Assembly: GCA_034180455.1 (NCBI GenBank)
Contig: JAXFOG010000014.1
Coordinates: 1 to 64,000 of the forward strand
Length of the DNA: 64,000 bases
Direction: 5' to 3'
From: JAAZPT01 sp034180455
Lineage (GTDB): Bacteria > Bacillota > Clostridia > Christensenellales > Aristaeellaceae
Below the pieces are notes generated by a model that saw only the letters and a program-made list of their open reading frames with translations, ran no database searches and was not told where the DNA came from. Below are positions 1-9,238 of this stretch, piece by piece (positions within the stretch are counted from its first letter, which is position 1; every line of letters begins with the position of its first letter). A program made the position numbers and the translations under genes.

Positions 1-117
1 ACCTTTCGGTTTGCTCAAATACTCTTGACTGTCGTTCGCTAAATTTTTTCTTTAGCTTTTTTTCGCTATCTTCTTCTGTATCGTTTTCAAGTTCCACGTC
101 GCTCTCGCGGCGACAAG
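1..117 (-). promoter_or_regulatory. probable rRNA operon leader (partial, runs off left edge)
   Basis: Read on the minus strand, this stretch follows a strong sigma-A promoter and contains a GC-rich hairpin (GTCGC / GCGAC), a TTGAAAAC segment and further small inverted repeats, with no open frame or ribosome-binding site. Leaders of 16S rRNA operons in clostridia look like this. The rRNA itself would lie left of base 1, so the call is an inference from the promoter and leader only. Confidence 0.45.
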
Positions 118-121
118 GTAT

Positions 122-150
122 ATACTATCACATCCCTTCCCCATTGTCAA
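122..150 (-). promoter_or_regulatory. strong sigma-A promoter reading left
   Basis: On the minus strand there is a perfect TTGACA (-35, plus 145-150), a 17-base spacer and TAGTAT (-10, plus 122-127). It drives transcription out of the left edge into the GC-rich leader, consistent with an rRNA operon promoter. Confidence 0.65.
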
Positions 151-327
151 CATATTTTTTTACTTTTTTTTGGGTTTTTTTACTAAAAAATTGTTTTATT
201 TTGATTTTACGAACTATATATAAATTTATTTTATTATAATTCGTATTTATTTACTATTTTAATTTTATTTATCTAAAATAAATATCTATTGTCCGTATTT
301 TCGTCTGTTTTTTTGTATATCTTTTAA

Positions 328-356
328 TTGCTATTATATATTTTAAACTATATAAT
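328..356 (+). promoter_or_regulatory. sigma-A promoter for the yitT-type gene
   Basis: TTGCTA (328-333), 17-base spacer, TATAAT (351-356), about 25 bases before the start region of the membrane-protein gene. The stretch 151-327 is very AT-rich and holds no gene I can support; it separates this promoter from the divergent one at 122-150. Confidence 0.5.
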
Positions 357-379
357 AGAATGGAATATAAAAATTTGGG

Positions 380-1261
380 GTGATTGTTATAAAGAAAAAT
401 GTTTTACTAAGGCAGTATATTGAATGTATATTCGGTTGTTTTTTATATTCTCTGTCTTTTAATTATTTCATATTGCCACATAAATTATTTAGCTCTGGGT
501 TTGTTGGCCTATCACAGCTTTTGCATTATTTTTTAAGCCAGCTTTTTAACTTACCAGAAATGGGCGATAACACAATAAGTATTCTATACTTAGCACTGAA
601 TATTCCTTTATTTTTCCTTTTATATAAAACAATGAGAGTTAGTTATGTGCTCAAAACAATTGTAACGGTAGTTGTACAATCTATATTTATGTATGTTTTG
701 CCTGTACCAACACAACTTATTGTATCAGATAGATTGACAGCAGTAGTAACTTCTGGAATTTTATCTGGAGTAGCTCTTGGAATTATTGTGCGAGCTGCTG
801 CATCATCTGGTGGCTCTGATATTATTAGCATGTATATTGCAAAACGATCTCCTACGCTTGGAATGGGAATGGTATCGCTTTATATAAATTTATGTATTTA
901 CACAATATCTTCTTTGCTTTTTGGTATTGAAACAGGTATTTATTCGGCAATTTATTCCATAATATGTTCAATGCTTGTAGATAGATTTCATCTTCAAAAC
1001 ATTGGTACGGCTGCAATAATAATTACTCATAAGCATGATATGTGTGACATTATAATGGATGCGATAAATAGAGGCTCTACTGTATGGGATGCAAAAGGCG
1101 CATATACTAGAGCCAACACGCAGGTAATACTTACTTGTATATCAAAATATGAAAAACGCATTTTGACAAGAATAGTAAAAAATCATGACCCACAGGCGTT
1201 TATAATTTATACTGATCAAACAGAAATACGTGGTAACTTTATAAAGAGGTTTGACGATTAA
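380..1261 (+). CDS. YitT family membrane protein (DUF161/DUF2179)
   Basis: A 293-residue integral membrane protein. About five to six hydrophobic segments fill residues 10-205, including a glycine/serine-rich RAAASSGGSDIIS stretch near residue 138 typical of the YitT family. A soluble C-terminal domain of about 80 residues (DUF2179 type) follows. YitT proteins are widespread in Firmicutes; transport has been proposed but the substrate is unknown. The start is uncertain: GTG at 380 overlaps the GGGGTGA ribosome-binding sequence, and an unusual codon at 389 would give better spacing. The next gene starts right after the stop, so the two are probably cotranscribed. Confidence 0.8.
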   Translation: MIVIKKNVLLRQYIECIFGCFLYSLSFNYFILPHKLFSSGFVGLSQLLHYFLSQLFNLPEMGDNTISILYLALNIPLFFLLYKTMRVSYVLKTIVTVVVQSIFMYVLPVPTQLIVSDRLTAVVTSGILSGVALGIIVRAAASSGGSDIISMYIAKRSPTLGMGMVSLYINLCIYTISSLLFGIETGIYSAIYSIICSMLVDRFHLQNIGTAAIIITHKHDMCDIIMDAINRGSTVWDAKGAYTRANTQVILTCISKYEKRILTRIVKNHDPQAFIIYTDQTEIRGNFIKRFDD

Positions 1262-1262
1262 T

Positions 1263-2138
1263 ATGACTTTTGTAGTGATAATTTTATTGGCTATGATGAT
1301 TTCAGCATATTTTATTGCAAACTTTATAGTATTTAACCGTAAGCGTAGCATTGCTGATGCCATGGTTGAATATGGGCACAATTATGATTTAAGCGAATAT
1401 GAAACGTCTCCCTTTTCTATACAAAATAAAAGAAAAGAAATGCTGTATGGCGATTTTTATTATGTGGAAAATCCAAAGGGTATAATAATAATTTGTCATG
1501 GTTTTGCTTGCAACAGAGTGTTTTCTTTTAACTATGCAAAAATGTTCTTATCTTTAGGATACAATGTACTGATATACGATCATACACACAGTGGTGAGAG
1601 CGAGGGCACAAAGTGTGGAATGGGCTTCTATGAATCTGAAGATTTAGAAGAAATTGTTCAATATATAAAAGATAATTATAATTACAGTCTAATAGGAACC
1701 TTAGGCGAAAGCATGGGTGCAGCAACCGTATTAAAGCATTTGGGAAAATACAATTCAGTAGATTTCACAATCGCCGATTGCCCATACGAAAGCCTGCGCA
1801 AGCAGATTAAATCTAGAATAAATAAACTGATTAAACTTCCTGGATTTGTTCTTCTTCCTATTATAGATACTTATTTGCATCTGCTTGGTGGTTATGGATT
1901 TAGAGATGTAAACATAAAAGAAAGCGTAATTAACATTAAAAAGCCATTTATGTTGGTGCATGGCTCAACCGATAGCTACATATCTGTTGAAGACAGCTTA
2001 AATTTAAAGCTGGCTAATGACAACTGTAAAAAAATCTATATTTGCAATGGCGCAGATCATGCACGCAGTTATGAACAAGATCCTGAAAAATATAAAGAAG
2101 AAGTAAATGACTTTTTAAATTCAATAAACTTAAAGTAA
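1263..2138 (+). CDS. alpha/beta hydrolase, membrane-anchored
   Basis: About 291 residues. An N-terminal hydrophobic segment (about residues 1-20) suggests a membrane anchor. It is followed by an alpha/beta hydrolase fold: the oxyanion HGFACNR motif, YDHTHSGESEG, the nucleophile elbow GESMG, an acid in HGSTDSYIS and a catalytic His in GADHARSY. These fit the BAAT/peptidase S9-like esterase group; the substrate cannot be told. I use the ATG at 1263 instead of the in-frame TTG at 1251, because the AAAGAGG sequence at 1243-1249 would sit directly on that TTG. It follows the YitT-type gene and ends at a shared terminator. Confidence 0.75.
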   Translation: MTFVVIILLAMMISAYFIANFIVFNRKRSIADAMVEYGHNYDLSEYETSPFSIQNKRKEMLYGDFYYVENPKGIIIICHGFACNRVFSFNYAKMFLSLGYNVLIYDHTHSGESEGTKCGMGFYESEDLEEIVQYIKDNYNYSLIGTLGESMGAATVLKHLGKYNSVDFTIADCPYESLRKQIKSRINKLIKLPGFVLLPIIDTYLHLLGGYGFRDVNIKESVINIKKPFMLVHGSTDSYISVEDSLNLKLANDNCKKIYICNGADHARSYEQDPEKYKEEVNDFLNSINLK

Positions 2139-2203
2139 CTGTTGAATTAATAAAAGCTTTGTAATTCTTAATATTTATTTTGTATAAATAAAAACTCCAT
2201 ATT

Positions 2204-2237
2204 AAAAAGTGTGTCTAAATATGACACACTTTTTTTT
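2204..2237. terminator. bidirectional intrinsic terminator
   Basis: AAAAAGTGTGTC, a 7-base loop, then GACACACT and a T-run: a perfect 12-bp stem with A and T runs on the two sides. It can end the plus-strand hydrolase operon and, in the other direction, the tRNA-Sec transcript. Confidence 0.85.
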
Positions 2238-2333
2238 GGCGGGAACGTGTGGGAATCGAACCCACCTAAGAAGCTACTAACCCCTCTCAACAATTTTGAA
2301 GACTGCGAGGCACACCAGCACCCATCCGCCCCC
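2237..2333 (-). tRNA. selC: tRNA-Sec (UCA anticodon)
   Basis: A 97-base tRNA with encoded CCA. The extended acceptor stem is GGGGGCGG at the 5' end against a 3' arm ending TTCCC-G-CCA. The anticodon loop is CTTCAAA with UCA at plus 2297-2299, closed by GCAGT/ATTGT. There is a very long variable arm, and a T-arm GTGGG-TTCGATT-CCCAC. The long acceptor, long variable arm and UCA anticodon together identify the selenocysteine tRNA. It lies directly downstream of selB and decodes the UGA codons of grdA and grdB in the same cluster. Confidence 0.93.
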
Positions 2334-2377
2334 ATGAGTTACGGCTCATTATATTACATAGATCAATAATTGTAAAG

Positions 2378-4273
2378 TTAGAGCCAAATTCTATAATCGT
2401 CAATCTTCTTTGTAATTTTTTTACTATCCCAATAATCAAACAATAGCAAAGCATATTTGCGTGAAGTATTGAGTAAGTCTCTAAATTCAGCTAATGTAAA
2501 TTTATCGGTTTTGCTCCACTTTGATTTTGCCTTTGACAGAATTTCATTATACACATCATAATGCAACAAATAATCATTACTAATTGGAATAAGCATATTT
2601 TCAAATACCAAAGCTGAAATAACCCTTTGATATACAGACTTATTTTTAGCATTCTTTATGAGCTCTGATGCCAAAGGAGCCTCAATACCTGACTTTTTAT
2701 AGATATCAAGAATATGTTCTTTTGCATTTTGCTCTTCGTTACTTAGCTTTGGAAGGAAGTTTTTAAGTTTAATAACATCTTGCGAAGTCTCAAATCTTTC
2801 ATCATTAAGCAAAAGATCAAACAAAATTGTAGAAACGCTATTTTTAATTTTTCCGAGCAACTGCAGACGTGCATCATGTTTCATAATGCCTGGCAATATT
2901 GGATTTTGTTTATGATAATTTTCAAGCAGATCATTCAGTCTATCTTTGTGGTAGCTCAACACTTCATTGCTTACAAAAACATCATTTCCACAATCATAAA
3001 GTCTTCCATCATCAAGCATAGCCTTAACAATAGTCATAATATCATTTTTTTGAATAGACAGCGACTTTTCAATAGTCTGAAGATCTATAAGCGACTTAAT
3101 ATTTTGATTTATGATGCTTAATATTTGAACATCAAGCGAACCAGAGCTTTTTACTTGAAGCGAATGAATAACATCTTCGTTTTTGCGCTTTAATTTTTTT
3201 GCAAGAGGATTGATTACTGTTCCTCCACCAATTGTTTCAAGTGGTGAATAAAAGCGCAGCACAAAATTATCTCCAGCTTTTACAGCTACCGGGTCATTAA
3301 ATCTAAGTTGTGCAAAATCACTTTCGCCAGGATTTAATTCATCGGCACTAAGAAGAACGACCTTTGCAAGGGTAACATTTGACTCATGATGAAAATGCAC
3401 TACATCATTGTTTTTTATACTACGAACAGTGTTGTCTATAAGTCTGATTTTTACATCTATCATCATACTATCATTCAGACTTCCAGGGCTTGCAAGCACA
3501 AATCCCCTTTCTATTTCTTCTTTTTTTAGTCCAACAATATTAACAGCTACCCTTTGACCTGCATAAGCCCTATCCTTTGACTCGCCATGAACCTGTATAC
3601 TCCTTACGCGAGCAGGCTTTTTGCCAGGAAATATTTCAACTGCATCATCAACGCTAAGTGAACCCTCTATAAGAGTGCCTGTAATAATAGTGCCAAATCC
3701 CTGCATGCTGAAAACTCTGTCAATAGGAAGTCTGAACTGTTTTGAAATCGGTTTTTCAGGCAAGCTATCTGCAATTACAATAAGTTTATTTCTGAGCTCA
3801 TCTATACCCATTCCACTTATGGCAGAGGTTTTAATAATTTCTGCATTCTCCAAAAAGCTTCCCTTTACATGGTCCTTAATGTCTGCATATACTTCTTCAA
3901 GCCACTCATCATCAACCATATCACATTTTGTAATAGCAATAATTCCATGTTGAATGTTTAATAACTTTAGTATGTCAAGGTGTTCAATAGTCTGAGGCAT
4001 AAATCCTTCGTCTGCTGCTACAACAAGCAAAGCAATATCTACTCCTCCAGCACCTGCAAGCATATTCTTTATAAATTTTTCATGACCAGGCACATCTACA
4101 ATACCTATTCTGCCTCCATCAGGCAAATCCATGTATGCAAAGCCAAGCTCTATTGTTATACCACGCTTTTTTTCTTCCTGGAGTCTATCAGTATCTATAC
4201 CTGTAAGAGCATTTATAAGTGTAGTTTTTCCATGATCTACATGCCCAGCAGTGCCTATAATAAAATTATGCAT
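2378..4273 (-). CDS. selB: selenocysteine-specific elongation factor SelB
   Basis: A 631-residue translational GTPase that delivers Sec-tRNA to UGA codons followed by a SECIS hairpin. G1 is GTAGHVDHGKT (residues 7-17), G3 DVPGH (60-64), G4 TKCD (115-118). EF-Tu-like domains 2-3 follow, then a long C-terminal half that in this family forms winged helices binding SECIS RNA. The start chosen is the ATG at 4273, preceded by GGAGGG; the frame stays open upstream inside selA. It overlaps the selA end by 8 bases, so the two are translationally coupled. tRNA-Sec follows at once. Confidence 0.95.
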   Translation of the reverse strand: MHNFIIGTAGHVDHGKTTLINALTGIDTDRLQEEKKRGITIELGFAYMDLPDGGRIGIVDVPGHEKFIKNMLAGAGGVDIALLVVAADEGFMPQTIEHLDILKLLNIQHGIIAITKCDMVDDEWLEEVYADIKDHVKGSFLENAEIIKTSAISGMGIDELRNKLIVIADSLPEKPISKQFRLPIDRVFSMQGFGTIITGTLIEGSLSVDDAVEIFPGKKPARVRSIQVHGESKDRAYAGQRVAVNIVGLKKEEIERGFVLASPGSLNDSMMIDVKIRLIDNTVRSIKNNDVVHFHHESNVTLAKVVLLSADELNPGESDFAQLRFNDPVAVKAGDNFVLRFYSPLETIGGGTVINPLAKKLKRKNEDVIHSLQVKSSGSLDVQILSIINQNIKSLIDLQTIEKSLSIQKNDIMTIVKAMLDDGRLYDCGNDVFVSNEVLSYHKDRLNDLLENYHKQNPILPGIMKHDARLQLLGKIKNSVSTILFDLLLNDERFETSQDVIKLKNFLPKLSNEEQNAKEHILDIYKKSGIEAPLASELIKNAKNKSVYQRVISALVFENMLIPISNDYLLHYDVYNEILSKAKSKWSKTDKFTLAEFRDLLNTSRKYALLLFDYWDSKKITKKIDDYRIWL

Positions 4274-5624
4274 ATGTTCCCTCCAGAGTATTAAGGGCTT
4301 CTGCAACTGTATCTATCTCGTCATCAAATACGGTTTTTAAATCTATAATAATTTTATCATCAGCAACGCGTACAATAATTGGAGTTTTCCAATGCCTGAG
4401 CTTGTTTTCTAGTTGCTCAATATTTTTACTTTTTATAGTAACTGCATAGGACTTGATAGGACTATCGGGAGCTGCTCCACCACCTATCATAGCTTCAGTC
4501 TGCATAATATCATGATCTATATCCAGCATGGTGTCTAGTTTTTTTGCCCTTGCTAACACATCACTTGCATCTTCACTAAGCATACGCAATGTTGGGATTT
4601 TCTCAAGTTGTTCATTCTTTCTATAATGAAGTAAAGTAGCTTCTAACGCAGCCAGAGTCATTTTATCGCATCTAAGAGCGCGCATCATAGGATGTTTTTT
4701 TATTTTGCTGATAAATTCTTTCTTACCAAGCAAAATACCAGCCTGTGGTCCACCTAAAAGTTTATCTCCTGAAATGCTTATTACATCCATACCATTTTTA
4801 AGGCTATGTAAAACGCTTGGCTCCCCTTTTATTCCATAATCCTCTATAGAAAAAAGTGTGCCACTTCCTAAGTCTTCTAATGCAAGCAAACCATGCTTAT
4901 GTGCAATTTCTACAACATCTTTTCTATTTACTGTTTCTGAAAAGCCTATTATTCTATAATTGCTAGTATGCACACAGAGTACAGCAGAAGTGTTATCGTT
5001 GATAGCATTTTCTATATCATATATATGGGTCTTGTTTGTAGTTCCGACTTCAACAAGATTTGCACCACTTTCTTTCATAATATCTGGTATACGAAATGAG
5101 CCACCTATCTCTACAAGTTCTCCCCTTGACACTATTACATCAGTGCCTTTAACAAGAGCAGATAGCATAAGATAAACTGCCGCTGCATTATTGTTAACAA
5201 CAGCCACATCATCTGCGCCAGTGACTTCTAAAAGTTGCTTCTCAATATGGCTAAGTCTTGAGCCTCTACATTTATTCTCTATATCGTATTCCAGATTACT
5301 ATATGACCTAGCTACTCTGGAAACAGCCTCACCAGCTTCTTTTGATAAGCAGGATCTGCCTAAATTTGTATGTACTATTATGCCAGTTGCGTTAATTACA
5401 TTGCGCAAGCTAAGCTCCTGCTCATTTTGGCACGAGATAAGTATCTTATTTATAATATCTTCATAAGAAGGGAGGCTATGCAAGCTCCCGTCCAATATGC
5501 TACTTCTTAGTATTTCAAGCTCTTTTCTGGCAATTCCCAGCGCTATTGTAGGGTTGATATCCCTTAACATTGGCGAATTCAAAAGAGCATCAATCTTTGG
5601 AAGATTTCTTAATAGTTCTTGCAT
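4266..5624 (-). CDS. selA: L-seryl-tRNA(Sec) selenium transferase SelA
   Basis: A 452-residue PLP enzyme that converts Ser-tRNA-Sec to Sec-tRNA-Sec using selenophosphate. The length is normal for bacterial SelA. The N-terminal helical tRNA-binding region is followed by the fold-type I core: INATGIIVHTNLGRS near residue 77, ALEDLGSGTL near 248, and the PLP lysine in SISGDKLLGGPQ (Lys288). It sits between grdD and selB with a GGAG ribosome-binding site, inside the glycine reductase cluster whose two selenoproteins need it. SelD, which makes selenophosphate, is not in the window. Confidence 0.95.
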   Translation of the reverse strand: MQELLRNLPKIDALLNSPMLRDINPTIALGIARKELEILRSSILDGSLHSLPSYEDIINKILISCQNEQELSLRNVINATGIIVHTNLGRSCLSKEAGEAVSRVARSYSNLEYDIENKCRGSRLSHIEKQLLEVTGADDVAVVNNNAAAVYLMLSALVKGTDVIVSRGELVEIGGSFRIPDIMKESGANLVEVGTTNKTHIYDIENAINDNTSAVLCVHTSNYRIIGFSETVNRKDVVEIAHKHGLLALEDLGSGTLFSIEDYGIKGEPSVLHSLKNGMDVISISGDKLLGGPQAGILLGKKEFISKIKKHPMMRALRCDKMTLAALEATLLHYRKNEQLEKIPTLRMLSEDASDVLARAKKLDTMLDIDHDIMQTEAMIGGGAAPDSPIKSYAVTIKSKNIEQLENKLRHWKTPIIVRVADDKIIIDLKTVFDDEIDTVAEALNTLEGTYA

Positions 5625-5638
5625 AGCCTACTCCTTAT

Positions 5639-6781
5639 TTATTGTATAAATCCCTTTGACTTGAGTATTTCCACAGTTCTTTCTTTGTTTTTCTCATTTA
5701 CCATTATCAATGGTCCTGTGCAGCCCATGCCACTTTCTGCATAGATTTTTTCGGCCCATAGAGCCTGAACTGCATCATCTAGAGCCATAACATCTATACC
5801 AGCGATATTCTCTGTGCATATTTCCTTGGGTGGCTGTTCAATCTTTTGTGTGGGTACGTTTTGCTCTTTTAAAGCATCTAGCATTGAATCTAGACCTGCT
5901 TTTCTTGCTAAAGCAAATTCTTCTTTAACAATATTTGCAAAGTTTCCAGATAAAAGATCGTTTGCGTAGCTTATAGCATTTGCTATTACCATAGGACCAC
6001 TAGCTCTTGATACAATCATAATAGGTTGCTTTACATTTGGTCCTATTCCAGGGCCATATCCCCAGCCTAAAACTTCTACCTTTCCAGCCGTATTATAAGC
6101 GCTAAGAGTTTTCATAAATAGGTTGCCTGTAAGAGAATCACATACAACTATATCTGCGCAACCTCCAAGAATATCATTTCCTCTAAGAACTGAGCCACCA
6201 TCTGAGCGCATACTCTCTGCAAAGTTTATATGATAACCTTTTTCATTTAGCTTTGAAAGTATTCCTTGTGCTTGTCTTGCGCCATCTATATTAAGTATGC
6301 CAACACTTGGATCCTTAATCCCTGATGCTTTTGCAGCGATTATTCCTGAAATGGCATTTAAAACGAGAGCCTCAACTCTATTAGTGGCAGTAGTTCCAGT
6401 AGTACTTGCTATGAAGAAAGGAAGTCCTTTGCCTACGGAACTTAATTTTCCAACAGTGCTTACGCCTATTGGAAAAGGATAATGCATTGTAACTGCACCA
6501 TCTACATAATTGCTTTTGAGCAGCTCGTTCATTATATCATGTACATCAGCCTCGCATGAAGCGTTTCTACATTCCATAATATCGCTATGCTTTGAGCCTA
6601 TGTAAACTACTGATATACCCATGCTTGCAGCTAGCTCTGCACCCTGAAACACATTGTCTTCTCCAAGCTCGGAGCCTATGCCAGTAATCGCTATTTTATG
6701 GTTTGTACCCATTTTTCCAGTTTCAAGTGCGTCAGCTATCTGATTGAAGGTATCGGCAATAATTTTATTTATATCTGCCAT
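5639..6781 (-). CDS. grdD: glycine reductase complex component C, GrdD (alpha subunit)
   Basis: A 380-residue subunit of protein C, which with GrdC releases acetyl phosphate from the carboxymethylated selenoprotein A intermediate. The sequence has the fatty-acid synthesis PlsX-like phosphate acyltransferase fold seen in GrdD, with glycine-rich motifs such as GWGYGPGIGPN, and a conserved GMGCTGP segment near the C-terminus. The start is the ATG at 6781 behind a perfect GGAGG; the frame open farther upstream overlaps grdC. It directly follows grdC and precedes selA. Confidence 0.92.
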   Translation of the reverse strand: MADINKIIADTFNQIADALETGKMGTNHKIAITGIGSELGEDNVFQGAELAASMGISVVYIGSKHSDIMECRNASCEADVHDIMNELLKSNYVDGAVTMHYPFPIGVSTVGKLSSVGKGLPFFIASTTGTTATNRVEALVLNAISGIIAAKASGIKDPSVGILNIDGARQAQGILSKLNEKGYHINFAESMRSDGGSVLRGNDILGGCADIVVCDSLTGNLFMKTLSAYNTAGKVEVLGWGYGPGIGPNVKQPIMIVSRASGPMVIANAISYANDLLSGNFANIVKEEFALARKAGLDSMLDALKEQNVPTQKIEQPPKEICTENIAGIDVMALDDAVQALWAEKIYAESGMGCTGPLIMVNEKNKERTVEILKSKGFIQ

Positions 6782-6782
6782 T

Positions 6783-8315
6783 CTAATTACCTCCAAGACT
6801 GTTTGCAAAATCACGCATTGCCTTTGCAATAAGTTCTTTTACCTTTTCCTCTGATACTCCTTCTTCCTCATTTTTGCCAGAGTTGGCTTCAAGAAGGAAT
6901 GATACTCCGTCAAAAAGGTTTGTCATTCTGCCTAAGAACAGGCTCCCCTTGCCTATTATCATAGCGTTCTTTGTTTTGCCCGACATAATACTCTCTCTAG
7001 CAAAGCCTAGATATGGAACTCCAGATGGAATATGCCCCTGAGTTGGAGCCCAGCCTACCATTCCATGTTTCTCGGGGAACTCTGCAAGGTCCTTGCGCTC
7101 AAGTTGTTTCTTCATTACTGCAAGAGCACCTATCATCTTGAAGTTTGCAAGAGGTACATCACCTGCACCTGCAGGCTTTGTAATATCTGGGTTCTGCATT
7201 TCTGCAGAATACTTATCTACATCAGTTATGCTCATTCCGGCCTTTTCCAATGGGTCGGATACAAGAGAGCCAATAACAGCCTGTGGTGAAGAACCAGTTC
7301 CTACGGTGTGTCTGCCTACTACATCAAGATTGATTTCAGGACTCTTGCCATCATTAACACCAAGAAGTATAGCAAAGGCACCCACCATATCTTCAAGAAT
7401 AGGAAGTCCCTTCTTAACATGGTCTTTACCATTCATGCCAAGTTTTGCTGTACTGCCACCAGCTGTAATAGCAACATACTTGTAGGTACCTGCTTTAACA
7501 AGTGATGCAGCGTTGATAGTAGCATGAACAGGCGCTGCACAGAATCCACGTGTATCAGAGCCACTAGCACCACTTAGGCCAGCTATCTCTGCTGCTGCCT
7601 TTGCAAAGTTGCCACCACCACGCTGATTCATATCGCCGCAAGCTTCCTCTGAGCAATCAATAACATACTCTATTATTGAAGAATCAACGCCTGCATTCTT
7701 TATAAGTTGTAAAAGTGCTAAGGTACTGCTTGCTTTGCTAACTATATTTTCGTGCATTACATGAGCAGAAAGGTTTACATCCACATCATGAGCTCTATGG
7801 ACAACGCCTACAAGTTTATTGTTAAAATACAGACCTTCGCCATGATCTTCATTTACAACGCGCTCTATTTCGGATATTTCTACACCATCTTTTAGTCTAG
7901 CTAATACGCAATCGTTTATAACTGGATTTTTTGCAAAAGCTTCTCTCTGCTCTGCAACAAAATTCTTATCTAATTGAAGAACATCAAACACATCACATGT
8001 TTGCATAAGAAGATAAAATTCTTCTTCTGGCATTATCTGACCAAATTTGCCAAAGCGATCAGCATTTTCCATTGGTTTATCATACCAGGGTTGGGTATTT
8101 TTTGCCAACTCATCTGGCGTAATATTGCCAATATAGCACTGATTTGGTAGATAGCTAACTGCATCATTAAAGTTACGAATATGCTTTGGCAACTCTTTAA
8201 GATATTCAGAATCCTTGTTAACGATCATTTCTGTGGTCTGTGTTGTGCCATTGTGAATAACCATATCAGGCGTATGTACCAGCATATAGCTGGTTGATAA
8301 AACAACTGCGTTCAT
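6783..8315 (-). CDS. grdC: glycine reductase complex component C, GrdC (beta subunit)
   Basis: A 510-residue subunit of protein C. It has a thiolase/FabH-like fold, with the active-site region around residues 215-250 containing GDMNQRGGGNFAK, GLSGASGSDTRGFCAAP and a candidate catalytic Cys in GFCAAP. With GrdD it performs the acyl-group phosphorolysis that yields acetyl phosphate, from which acetate kinase makes ATP. A TACCTCC complement (GGAGGT) precedes the ATG. A 9-bp inverted repeat lies just upstream, between it and grdA. Confidence 0.94.
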   Translation of the reverse strand: MNAVVLSTSYMLVHTPDMVIHNGTTQTTEMIVNKDSEYLKELPKHIRNFNDAVSYLPNQCYIGNITPDELAKNTQPWYDKPMENADRFGKFGQIMPEEEFYLLMQTCDVFDVLQLDKNFVAEQREAFAKNPVINDCVLARLKDGVEISEIERVVNEDHGEGLYFNNKLVGVVHRAHDVDVNLSAHVMHENIVSKASSTLALLQLIKNAGVDSSIIEYVIDCSEEACGDMNQRGGGNFAKAAAEIAGLSGASGSDTRGFCAAPVHATINAASLVKAGTYKYVAITAGGSTAKLGMNGKDHVKKGLPILEDMVGAFAILLGVNDGKSPEINLDVVGRHTVGTGSSPQAVIGSLVSDPLEKAGMSITDVDKYSAEMQNPDITKPAGAGDVPLANFKMIGALAVMKKQLERKDLAEFPEKHGMVGWAPTQGHIPSGVPYLGFARESIMSGKTKNAMIIGKGSLFLGRMTNLFDGVSFLLEANSGKNEEEGVSEEKVKELIAKAMRDFANSLGGN

Positions 8316-8338
8316 GCAATACCTCCATTATAAAATAA

Positions 8339-8373
8339 TGCGTATAGCAAAGCATGGCTTAAAACTATACGCA
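8339..8373. repeat. inverted repeat between grdA and grdC
   Basis: TGCGTATAG (8339-8347) and CTATACGCA (8365-8373) form a perfect 9-bp stem with a 17-base loop. There is no T-run, so it is not a clear terminator. It could be an mRNA stability or processing element that sets a different GrdA to GrdC ratio. Confidence 0.5.
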
Positions 8374-8379
8374 CAATGA

Positions 8380-8841
8380 TTAAATCTGCTCTCTAATAGC
8401 ATTCATTTCTGAAATAATATCATCAATATCAAGTACCATTTCCATCATACCTATCTGTTCATCATATAGGTCTGCAGGAATCTGTTCTTTTATTTCAGGC
8501 TCACAAACGTGATAAACTTCGAGTTTCAACGAAACTCCTGTCAATGGACCTGCAAATGTAGGATCACCCAAAGTAACTGTTTCTGCTGCCAATCCTGATG
8601 CCTCGCCTTCGGCTGCGCCCAAGATTACCATTACGTTTTCTGCACCGTACTTTTCAGCAATTTCTTTTACTCTGCGCTGATTCTCCAAGTCCATTGCGCC
8701 AGCGGATGTTCAAACAAAGCACTCTGTTGAAGAGTATGCTACATCGCCACCAGCTGCCTTGACACATTCCTCAATAGCTGGGCCTGGAATACCATCGCGG
8801 TCGCCTATGATAATGATATGTTTACCTTTTAAATCGCTCAT
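8380..8841 (-). CDS. grdA: glycine reductase selenoprotein A, GrdA (Sec at UGA)
   Basis: A 153-residue selenoprotein, the small carrier that takes the carboxymethyl group from protein B on its selenol. The reading frame begins at ATG 8841 (GAGGTAAAG ribosome-binding site) and crosses an in-frame UGA at plus 8710-8712 (Sec44), in the redox motif Cys-Phe-Val-Sec. After it the frame stays open to 8380. A naive scan finds only the part after the UGA (from 8694). The SECIS hairpin is expected just 3' of the UGA. Glycine-rich GEASGLAAETVTLGDPT and a helical C-terminus match the family. It lies between trxA and grdC. Confidence 0.95.
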
Positions 8842-8884
8842 TATCTTTACCTCCTCATTTTATTTATCGTAAAACGATATAATC

Positions 8885-8913
8885 ATTATAGCATATATTC
8901 GGGGATTTGATAA
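8885..8913 (-). promoter_or_regulatory. possible internal promoter ahead of grdA
   Basis: TTATCA (plus 8908-8913), 17-base spacer, TATAAT (plus 8885-8890) on the minus strand, about 45 bases before the grdA start. It may give extra grdA transcription, since protein A is needed in large amounts. The evidence is a sequence match only. Confidence 0.35.
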
Positions 8914-8919
8914 TTGTTT

Positions 8920-9237
8920 TTAAATAAATTCCTTTATTAAGTTTTCAATAGATTGCTCTGTGCACTCTTCTTTTACAAGTTCTTTTACTTTTTGTCCATC
9001 TTTATAGATAGCCATAACAGGCAAACCAAGAACTTTTTCACCAATAGCAAGTCTTCTTGCCTTTGTGGTATTCAAAGAGCAGAACTTAATTTTGTCTGAA
9101 TACTTTTCTGCCATCTGATGTACAAAGGGCATAAGTGCTTGGCAAGGAACGCATCCATCACCAAAAAAGTCTACGAATACATAGCCTTCTGCCTGTTTTA
9201 CTTCTTGATCAAATGTAGTCTTGTTTACTTCTAACAT
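8920..9237 (-). CDS. trxA: thioredoxin
   Basis: A 105-residue thioredoxin with active site CVPC (in DGCVPCQAL, near residue 30) in place of the usual CGPC, as in glycine-reductase-associated thioredoxins. VDFFGDG and the cis-Pro region GLPVMAIY complete the fold. It reduces the selenenylsulfide of GrdA after each turnover. It starts two bases after the trxB stop and is followed by grdA, so the electron donor genes sit between the selenoprotein genes. Confidence 0.92.
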   Translation of the reverse strand: MLEVNKTTFDQEVKQAEGYVFVDFFGDGCVPCQALMPFVHQMAEKYSDKIKFCSLNTTKARRLAIGEKVLGLPVMAIYKDGQKVKELVKEECTEQSIENLIKEFI

Positions 9238-9238
9238 T

